A DNA stretch of 5,853 nucleotides. Origin: JBDSTZ01 sp039927975. GTDB taxonomy: Bacteria > Pseudomonadota > Gammaproteobacteria > Burkholderiales > Burkholderiaceae_D. This document shows, piece by piece, positions 1 through 5,853 of the stretch. Under the pieces are notes generated by a model. It ran no database searches. It saw nothing but the letters and a program-made list of their open reading frames with translations, and had not been told where the DNA came from. The position numbers and the translations under genes are program-made. The stretch is from assembly GCA_039927975.1 (NCBI GenBank), contig JBDSTZ010000344.1, forward strand, positions 1-5,853, in the 5' to 3' direction. Numbering within the stretch: position 1 is the stretch's first letter; each line of letters begins with the position of its first letter.

Positions 1-79
1 CGCCGTGTACTCGAAAACCAAAATCACGCGCGTGGCCGATCAGGACAAGTTCGCCGTGACTTTGCAGCTGCAATATTAA
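1..79 (+). CDS. C-terminal fragment of an unidentified protein, possibly an outer-membrane beta-barrel
   Basis: Reading from base 2, this frame is open for 25 codons and stops at TAA 77-79. The visible tail is AVYSKTKITRVADQDKF followed by AVTLQLQY. The last nine residues, FAVTLQLQY, alternate hydrophobic (F, V, L, L, Y) and small or polar (A, T, Q, Q) side chains and end in an aromatic residue. In outer-membrane barrels this is the usual pattern of the final strand recognised by the BAM machinery. A polar, charged stretch before it would suit a loop or turn. The stop lies 24 bases before urtA on the same strand, so the two genes may share a transcript. A porin for urea or amides would fit the context, but the gene is cut off and the family cannot be named. 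The reading frame is fairly certain; the outer-membrane role is inference. Confidence 0.6.
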   Translation, partial: AVYSKTKITRVADQDKFAVTLQLQY

Positions 80-103
80 TCTCGTCACCTACGGAGCCCT
101 CCC

Positions 104-1372
104 ATGCAAAATCGCCGCAATTTCATCGGTACCCTGAGCCGCATCGCCGCCGCCACGTCCATGCTGGCCGCCGGCGCCGCGCTTTCCACCTCGGCTTACG
201 CCGCCGACACCATCAAGGTCGGCATCCTGCACTCGCTGTCCGGCACCATGGCCATCTCGGAGACGTCGCTCAAGGACGTGGCGCTGATGACCATCGAAGA
301 AATCAACGCCAAGGGCGGCGTGATGGGCAAAAAGCTGGAAGCGGTGGTGGTCGACCCAGCGTCTAACTGGCCACTGTTCGCGGAGAAGGCGCGCGGCCTG
401 ATCGCCCAGAACAAGGTCTCCGCCGTCTTCGGTTGCTGGACCTCGGTATCGCGCAAGTCGGTGCTGCCGGTGTTCAAGGAGCTCAATAGCCTGTTGTTCT
501 ACCCGGTGCAGTACGAGGGCGAGGAATTGGAAAAGAACGTGTTCTATACCGGCGCGGCGCCTAACCAGCAGGCGATACCTGCGGTCGAATACTTGATGAG
601 CAAGGATGGCGGTGGCGCCAAGCGCTTCGTGCTGCTGGGGACCGACTACGTCTACCCGCGCACCACCAACAAGATCCTGCGCGCCTTCTTGAAGAGCAAA
701 GGCGTGAAGGATAGCGATATCGACGAGGTGTACACCCCGTTCGGCCATTCGGACTACCAGACCATCGTCGCCAACATCAAGAAGTTCTCGGCCGGCGGCA
801 AGACGGCCGTGATCTCCACCATCAACGGCGACTCCAACGTGCCGTTCTACAAAGAGCTGGGCAACGCCGGCCTGAAGGCGACCGACGTGCCGGTGGTGGC
901 GTTCTCGGTGGGCGAGGAGGAACTGCGCGGCGTCGACACCAAGCCGCTGCTGGGCCACCTGGCGGCCTGGAATTACTTCGAGTCGGTGAAAAACCCGGTC
1001 AACGCGGAGTTCATCAAGAAGTGGAAGGCGTACGCCGCCGCCAAGAAGCTGCCAAATGCGGCGACCGTGGTGACCAACGATCCGATGGAAGCGACCTACG
1101 TCGGCATCCACATGTGGGCGCAAGCGGTGGAGAAGGCCAAGTCGACCGACACCGACAAGGTGATCGCGGCGATGGGCGGCCAGACCTACAAGGCGCCATC
1201 GGGCTTCACCCTGACCATGGACCCAACCAACCACCACCTGCACAAGCCAGTCATGATCGGCGAAATCAAGGGTGACGGCCAGTTCAACGTGGTATGGAAA
1301 ACCAAGGGTCCGATCCGCGCGCAACCTTGGAGCCCTTACCTGCCGGGTAACGAGAGCAAGCAGAAGCTGTAA
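104..1372 (+). CDS. urtA: Urea ABC transporter, periplasmic urea-binding protein UrtA
   Basis: This 422-residue protein is the solute receptor of the urea transporter and should act in the periplasm, passing urea (perhaps also short amides) to UrtB-UrtC. The ATG follows ACGGAG (91-96) by seven bases. Residues 1-33 form an export signal: RRNFI at 4-8, an Ala-rich weakly hydrophobic core, and AYA at 31-33 as the likely cleavage site. The mature part starts with DTIKVGILHSLSG, the usual opening of the branched-chain amino-acid/amide receptor family (periplasmic-binding fold type I). Urea/amide-type signatures are GCWTSVSRKSVLPVF from residue 110, FYPVQYEGEE from 132, and DPTNHHLHKP from 373. The length is normal for UrtA/FmdD and the frame is intact. 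A LivJ-type amino-acid receptor is the alternative, but these motifs and the urtBCDE neighbours argue against it. The protein is separated from urtB by a 212-base gap carrying a hairpin pair. No promoter can be assigned in the short upstream gap. Confidence 0.96.
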   Translation: MQNRRNFIGTLSRIAAATSMLAAGAALSTSAYAADTIKVGILHSLSGTMAISETSLKDVALMTIEEINAKGGVMGKKLEAVVVDPASNWPLFAEKARGLIAQNKVSAVFGCWTSVSRKSVLPVFKELNSLLFYPVQYEGEELEKNVFYTGAAPNQQAIPAVEYLMSKDGGGAKRFVLLGTDYVYPRTTNKILRAFLKSKGVKDSDIDEVYTPFGHSDYQTIVANIKKFSAGGKTAVISTINGDSNVPFYKELGNAGLKATDVPVVAFSVGEEELRGVDTKPLLGHLAAWNYFESVKNPVNAEFIKKWKAYAAAKKLPNAATVVTNDPMEATYVGIHMWAQAVEKAKSTDTDKVIAAMGGQTYKAPSGFTLTMDPTNHHLHKPVMIGEIKGDGQFNVVWKTKGPIRAQPWSPYLPGNESKQKL

Positions 1373-1382
1373 AGGTCGACAA

Positions 1383-1409
1383 CGTCATTCCCGCGCAGGC
1401 GGGAATCCA
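1383..1409 (+). repeat. REP-like palindromic repeat, copy 1
   Basis: This 27-base unit contains ATTCCCGC (1387-1394), loop GCAG (1395-1398) and GCGGGAAT (1399-1406), a perfect 8-bp stem with a 4-base loop. The core fits the pattern ATTCCC-N8-GGGAAT, the form described for the Neisseria dRS3 repeat and seen in similar dispersed repeats of many Proteobacteria. It begins 11 bases after the urtA stop codon. There is no T-tract, so it is better read as a mobile or dispersed hairpin repeat than as an intrinsic terminator. It could protect the 3' end of urtA mRNA. Confidence 0.85.
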
Positions 1410-1434
1410 ATGTCGCCGAATCGTCAAGGTGCCA

Positions 1435-1461
1435 TGGGTTCCCGCCTGCGCGGGAACGACG
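1435..1461 (-). repeat. REP-like palindromic repeat, copy 2 (inverted)
   Basis: This is the reverse complement of copy 1 with only two differences in 27 bases. Its own stem is GTTCCCGC (1438-1445), loop CTGC (1446-1449) and GCGGGAAC (1450-1457). The two differences sit opposite each other in the stem: the A-T pair of copy 1 is a G-C pair here, so the hairpin is kept. The copies are separated by 25 unrelated bases (1410-1434). Together they can form either two small hairpins or one long stem of about 27 bp, the usual arrangement of paired REP elements. Confidence 0.85.
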
Positions 1462-1584
1462 AGACGAAGAAGGCGCCGTTTCCTCTTGATGTTGAGTGAA
1501 CGGCGTCATCGCACACGGGGCGGGCCGGATTCAAGCTTTACCGGCACCTCCATCAAAGATCACCCTCACTTAACGGGCGCGCTC

Positions 1585-3201
1585 ATGTTTACAATCAGGC
1601 CCCTCCGACATTTGCTGGCAGCCGTTTTACTTTGCCTGCCAGCCCTCCACGCCGTGGCCGCGATCGATGCGGCGATCGTCAAGCCACTCGCCGGCGACGA
1701 TCCCGAGACCCGCATCGAAGCCGTCGGCAAAATCGCCGCGCTGGCCAATGCGGACGCCCTCAAGGTCCTCACCGCGATCCAGAACGAGCAGCTCTACACC
1801 ACGCCCGACGGCGCCGTGCTGATCGTCGACGACGCCGGCGCCTATGACGTCGTCAGCGGCAAAAGCGGCCCCGTACCCGACGGCGCCGACGGCCTGGTCG
1901 TCAACAACCGCCTGCGCAGCGCCGTCGACAGCGCCCTCTCCGGCCTGACCCTGCTCTCGCCCGAGCGCGAAAAGCGCCTGGCCGCCGCGCGCGAACTGCA
2001 AGGCAAACCGATCGATCCTAGCCAGTCGCCGCTGATCGGCGCCGCCTTCGCAAAGGAGACCGATCCCGCCATCAAGGACATCCTGCAGATCCTGATCTCG
2101 ACCGCCAACCTGCAATCGCCCGACCCGGCGCTGCGCAAGGCCGCCGTCATCGGCCTGGAGAACAGCACCAACGCCAGCCTGCGTCCACTGCTGCAGAAAA
2201 TGCTGGCCAAGAACGCCGACGGCACCGACGCCGAGCCCGACGCCGGCGTACGCGTGGCCGCCGCCGCCACCCTGCGCGCGATCGACGGCCGCGTCGCCCG
2301 CACCGAAATCGTCGCCAACATCTTCTACGGCGTCTCGCTCGGCAGCGTGCTGCTGCTGGCCGCACTCGGCCTGGCCATCACCTTCGGCCTGATGGGCATC
2401 ATCAACATGGCGCACGGCGAGCTGCTGATGATCGGCGCCTACACCACCTACATGTGCCAGACCCTGTTCCGCCACTTCCTGCCCGCTTACGTCGACGCCT
2501 ACCTGGTGGTCGCCGTGCCGGCCGCCTTCATCGTAGCCGGCGCGGTCGGCATCGCGCTCGAACGCACCGTCATCCGCTGGCTCTACGGCCGCCCGCTCGA
2601 AACGCTGCTGGCCACCTGGGGCATCAGCCTGATGCTCATGCAACTGGTGCGCACCATCTTCGGCGCGCAGAACGTCGAAGTGGCCAACCCGAGCTGGATG
2701 TCGGGCGGCGTCACGGTGCTCGGCTCGCTGGTGCTGCCGTACAACCGCATCGTCATCATCGTGTTCGCCGTCGTGGTGGTGGCCGCCGTCTGGCTGATCC
2801 TCAACAAGACCCGGCTCGGCCTGTTCGTCCGTGCCGTGATGCAGAATCGCCGCATGGCCGACTGCGTGGGTGTCGCCACCGGCAAGATCGACATGATGGC
2901 CTTCGGCCTCGGCTCCGGCATCGCCGGCCTGGGCGGGGTGGCCCTCTCGCAGCTCGGCAACGTCGGCCCCGACCTCGGCCAGAGCTACATCGTCGACTCC
3001 TTCATGGTGGTGGTGCTGGGCGGCGTCGGCCAGCTGGCCGGCACCGTGATCGCCGCCTTCGGCCTGGGCGAAGTGAACAAGTTCCTCGAACCGATGGCCG
3101 GCGCCGTCATGGCCAAGATCTGCATCCTCGTATTCATCATCATCTTCATTCAGCGCCGTCCGCAAGGCTTGTTCGCGCTGAAAGGCAGGAGTGTCGACTA
3201 A
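1585..3201 (+). CDS. urtB: Urea ABC transporter permease UrtB, with N-terminal extracytoplasmic domain
   Basis: This 538-residue protein is one of the two membrane subunits of the urea channel. The ATG at 1585 is chosen because it opens a good signal peptide (MFTIRPLRHLLAAVLL..., AVAA at 23-26). The in-frame ATG at 1429 lies inside the REP-like repeat and would add a basic, repeat-derived peptide. Residues about 27-240 form a soluble, Ala-rich helical domain with HEAT-like stretches (about 39-62, 180-207, 219-236) and ALSGLTLLSPER near 117. The LivH-type permease follows from about 244 with many hydrophobic segments. It includes GLMGIINMAHGE (E279), the cytoplasmic loop GLFVRAVMQNRRMADCVGV (from 412) that should contact the ATPases, and the ending RRPQGLF. 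The long N-terminal region is usual for proteobacterial UrtB, while LivH proteins are much shorter. The Shine-Dalgarno match is poor. The stop overlaps the urtC start (TAATG), which points to coupled translation. Confidence 0.95.
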   Translation: MFTIRPLRHLLAAVLLCLPALHAVAAIDAAIVKPLAGDDPETRIEAVGKIAALANADALKVLTAIQNEQLYTTPDGAVLIVDDAGAYDVVSGKSGPVPDGADGLVVNNRLRSAVDSALSGLTLLSPEREKRLAAARELQGKPIDPSQSPLIGAAFAKETDPAIKDILQILISTANLQSPDPALRKAAVIGLENSTNASLRPLLQKMLAKNADGTDAEPDAGVRVAAAATLRAIDGRVARTEIVANIFYGVSLGSVLLLAALGLAITFGLMGIINMAHGELLMIGAYTTYMCQTLFRHFLPAYVDAYLVVAVPAAFIVAGAVGIALERTVIRWLYGRPLETLLATWGISLMLMQLVRTIFGAQNVEVANPSWMSGGVTVLGSLVLPYNRIVIIVFAVVVVAAVWLILNKTRLGLFVRAVMQNRRMADCVGVATGKIDMMAFGLGSGIAGLGGVALSQLGNVGPDLGQSYIVDSFMVVVLGGVGQLAGTVIAAFGLGEVNKFLEPMAGAVMAKICILVFIIIFIQRRPQGLFALKGRSVD

Positions 3202-4354
3202 TGCTCAATCCAACTACAAGCAGCAAGATGTTTTCGCGCCCGGTCTGGATCGGCATCATGGTGTGCAGCGTGATCGCCGCCCTGCTGCCGATCCTGAACC
3301 TGGCCTTCCCCGCCGGCCACGCGTTGCACGTGTCGAGCTACACGGTGGCGCTGGTGGGCAAGTTCATGTGCTACGCGCTGGCCGCCCTCGCGCTCGACCT
3401 GGTGTGGGGTTACACCGGCATTCTGTCGCTCGGCCACGGCGTGTTCTTCGCGCTCGGCGCCTACGCCCACGGCATGTACCTGATGCGCGCCATCGGCCGC
3501 GACGGCGTCTACCAGAGCAACCTGCCCGACTTCATGGTCTTCCTCGACTGGAAAACCTACCCGTGGTACTGGTCGATGACCGACAGCTTCTGGTACTGCA
3601 TGGCGCTGGTGGTGCTGGTGCCGGGCGTGCTGGCTTTTATCTTCGGCTACTTCGCCTTCCGCTCGCGCATCAAGGGCGTGTACTTCTCGATCATCACCCA
3701 GGCGATGACGTTTGCCTTCATGCTGCTGTTCTTCCGTAACGACACCGGCTTTGGCGGTAACAACGGCTTCACCGACTTCAAGCGCATTCTCGGCTTTAGC
3801 ATCACGGCGCCGGAAACCAAGGCCGTGCTGTTCCTGCTGACCCTGGCCCTGCTGCTGGCCGCGCTGATCGGCTGCCGCGCCATCGTGCAATCGAAACTGG
3901 GACGCGTGCTGCAGGCGGTGCGCGATTCGGAATCGCGCCTCATGTTCATCGGCTACGACCCGCTGTGGTTCAAGCTGTTCGTCTGGACCCTGTCGGCCGT
4001 GCTGTGCGGGATCGCCGGCGCGCTGTATGTGCCGCAGGTCGGCATCATCAACCCGTCCGAAATGTCGCCGGGGAACTCGATCGAGATGGTGATCTGGGCG
4101 GCGGTCGGCGGGCGCGGCACGCTGGTCGGCCCGATCATCGGCGCGTTCGCCGTCAACGGCATGAAGAGCTGGTTCACCGCCGCCCTGCCCGAACTGTGGC
4201 TATTCGCGCTCGGCCTGCTGTTCATCCTGGTGACGCTGTTTATGCAAAAAGGGATTCTGGGACTGGTGCCGCAATTGCTGGCCAAACGCCGCACATCAGC
4301 GCCAGCGAGCGACGCCACGCCAGCGGCGATCGCCGACAAACAACAGGAGGCAGC

Positions 4355-4358
<4 letters not shown>
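3201..4358 (+). CDS. urtC: Urea ABC transporter permease UrtC
   Basis: This 385-residue LivM-type inner-membrane protein is the partner of UrtB in the urea channel. The start is fixed by the TAATG overlap with urtB and by AGGAG (3187-3191) nine bases upstream; a second in-frame ATG at 3228 is less well placed. Family features include GYTGILSLGHG at residues 70-80, the segment FRSRIKGVYFSIITQAMTF, NDTGFGGNNGFTDF, and the cytoplasmic loop GRVLQAVRDSESRLMFIGYDP from 234, which should meet UrtD/UrtE. AAVGGRGTLVGPIIGA and QKGILGLVPQL lie near the end. Several strongly hydrophobic segments run through the protein. The last 30 or so residues are polar and Ala-rich and probably cytoplasmic. LivM for branched-chain amino acids is the alternative, but the aromatic-rich insert after the second hydrophobic segment (LDWKTYPWYWSMTDSFWY) and the gene order fit UrtC. 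The stop overlaps urtD by four bases. Confidence 0.95.
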
Positions 4359-5194
<836 letters not shown>

Positions 5195-5197
5195 AAC

Positions 5198-5853
5198 ATG
5201 CTGCAAGCGGAAAAATTGAACCAGTATTACGGCGCGGCGCATACGCTGCGCGGCGTGTCGCTGACGGTGGCCAAGGGCGAATGCCTGACCCTCCTCGGGC
5301 GCAACGGGGTCGGCAAGACCACCCTGCTCAAGTGCCTGACCGGGGTGCTGCCGACGGCCGGCGGCGCGGTCATGTTCAACGGGCGCGACATCACCAAGCT
5401 GGCGCCGCACAAGCGCGCGGCGGCGGGCATCGCTTACGTGCCGCAGGGGCGCGAGATCTTTGCGCGTCTGACGGTCGAGGAGAATCTGCTGATGGGAATG
5501 GCGGTCAAGTCGGGGCGCAAGGCCAAGTCGATCAATCCGGAAGTGTATGAGTTGTTCCCGGTGTTGAAGGACATGCTGCAGCGGCGCGGCGGCGATTTGT
5601 CGGGCGGCCAGCAGCAGCAGCTGGCGATCGCGCGCGCGCTTGCAGCGAACCCCAAGTTGCTCATCCTCGACGAGCCGACCGAAGGCATTCAGCCATCGAT
5701 CATCAAAGAGATTCGCGACGTCATCAAGGCATTGTTGGCGAAGGGCGGAATTGCCGTGTTGCTGGTCGAGCAGTACTACGATTTTGCTGCCGCGCTTGCC
5801 GGCCAGTACGCGGTGATGAGTCGTGGCCAGGTGATCAAGCGTGGCCCCGGCGA
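5198..5853 (+). CDS. urtE: Urea ABC transporter ATP-binding protein UrtE (3' end outside window)
   Basis: The frame opens at ATG 5198, three bases after the urtD stop, and runs without a stop to the window edge, giving 218 complete codons. UrtE proteins are usually about 230 residues, so roughly a dozen residues are missing. Motifs: Walker A GRNGVGKTT (34-42), Q-loop PQGREIF (Q83), signature LSGGQ (134-138) followed by a run of glutamines, and Walker B LLILDE (154-159) then PTEGIQPSI. The switch position reads LLVEQYYDFA, with Gln192 where UrtD has His; a Gln here is usual in UrtE and LivF. GRNGVGKTT rather than GANGAGKTT, together with TEGIQPSI, separates it from LivF. It is the second, non-identical ATPase of the complex and should pair with UrtD. 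The Shine-Dalgarno match upstream is only moderate (GGGACG in the last urtD codons), so translation is probably coupled to urtD. Confidence 0.95.
   Translation, partial: MLQAEKLNQYYGAAHTLRGVSLTVAKGECLTLLGRNGVGKTTLLKCLTGVLPTAGGAVMFNGRDITKLAPHKRAAAGIAYVPQGREIFARLTVEENLLMGMAVKSGRKAKSINPEVYELFPVLKDMLQRRGGDLSGGQQQQLAIARALAANPKLLILDEPTEGIQPSIIKEIRDVIKALLAKGGIAVLLVEQYYDFAAALAGQYAVMSRGQVIKRGPG

Larger units (their letters stand above)
1373..1584. other. urtA-urtB intergenic region
   Basis: This 212-base gap is the only long non-coding stretch in the window. Its left part holds a pair of inverted REP-like repeats (1383-1461). The remaining 123 bases (1462-1584) carry no gene I can support. A weak inverted repeat, CGCCGTT at 1474-1480 and AACGGCG at 1499-1505, could form a 7-bp stem with an 18-base loop. 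It has no T-run after it and is not a convincing terminator. I see no clear sigma70 or sigma54 promoter. The region just before urtB (TTAACGGGCGCGCTC) lacks a good Shine-Dalgarno match, unlike urtA, urtC and urtD. Whether urtB is translated from an urtA read-through mRNA or from its own transcript cannot be decided from sequence. Confidence 0.7.

Noticed and set aside
1383..1461. CRISPR-like repeat pair
   Set aside because: There are only two units, they are inverted relative to each other, and each is an independent hairpin; there is no array and no cas gene.
1272..1499. Open frame reading out of the end of urtA through the intergenic repeat (75 codons)
   Set aside because: Its peptide contains HSRAGGNP and SRLRGND, the familiar translation products of this palindromic repeat. 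It overlaps urtA in another frame and has no ribosome-binding site.
1474..1505. Hairpin as rho-independent terminator after urtA
   Set aside because: The stem is 7 bp with an 18-base loop and no T-run follows it. The REP-like hairpins also lack T-runs.
1541..1560. Sigma54-like element (GGCAC) before urtB
   Set aside because: The GGCAC at 1543-1547 has no GC-containing -12 element at the needed distance, so it does not meet the consensus.
1429..1584. Longer form of UrtB starting at ATG 1429
   Set aside because: The added 52 residues begin with repeat-derived MPWVPACAGT and a run of arginines. The signal peptide starting at 1585 is the expected UrtB N-terminus.
1627..3165. Long antisense open frame across urtB (512 codons), and similar antisense frames across urtA, urtC and urtD
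   Set aside because: Long antisense frames are common opposite GC-rich genes with biased third positions. These peptides are low-complexity (His, Gly, Asp, Ala-rich) and resemble no family.
2454..3200. Extension of the urtC frame upstream through urtB
   Set aside because: The upstream part is a shadow of urtB, rich in Arg, Pro and Gly. The true start at 3201 has AGGAG and the usual coupled TAATG junction.

Overview
The window holds a nearly complete urea ABC-transporter operon, urtABCDE, read left to right on the + strand, with the last few codons of an upstream gene at its left edge. The DNA is visibly GC-rich with strong G/C third-position bias. The protein sequences look like those of a betaproteobacterium of the Burkholderiales, most like Oxalobacteraceae (Massilia/Duganella/Janthinobacterium type). 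That placement comes from recognising the sequences and was not tested by a search.

Layout. 1-79: C-terminus of an unidentified protein whose last strand looks like an outer-membrane beta-barrel C-terminal signal. 104-1372: urtA, the periplasmic urea-binding protein, with a twin-arginine-like signal peptide. 1373-1584: a 212-base gap holding two inverted copies of a REP-like palindromic repeat (1383-1461) and little else that can be recognised. 1585-3201: urtB, a permease with a long N-terminal extracytoplasmic domain. 3201-4358: urtC, the second permease, overlapping urtB by one base. 4355-5194: urtD, the first ATPase, overlapping urtC by four bases. 5198-5853: urtE, the second ATPase, starting three bases after urtD and cut by the window edge.

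How they work together. UrtA binds urea (possibly also short amides) in the periplasm and delivers it to the UrtB-UrtC membrane channel. UrtD and UrtE hydrolyse ATP to drive uptake. The cytoplasmic urea would then serve as a nitrogen source through urease or urea amidolyase, neither of which is visible here. The upstream gene ends only 24 bases before urtA. If it does encode an outer-membrane barrel, the locus would cover both membranes, as in the fmdC-fmdD amide/urea system of Methylophilus.

No wholly new system is visible. The points most worth following are the outer-membrane-like tail upstream, the REP-like pair between the binding-protein gene and the membrane genes, the Tat-like signal of UrtA, and the UrtB N-terminal domain.
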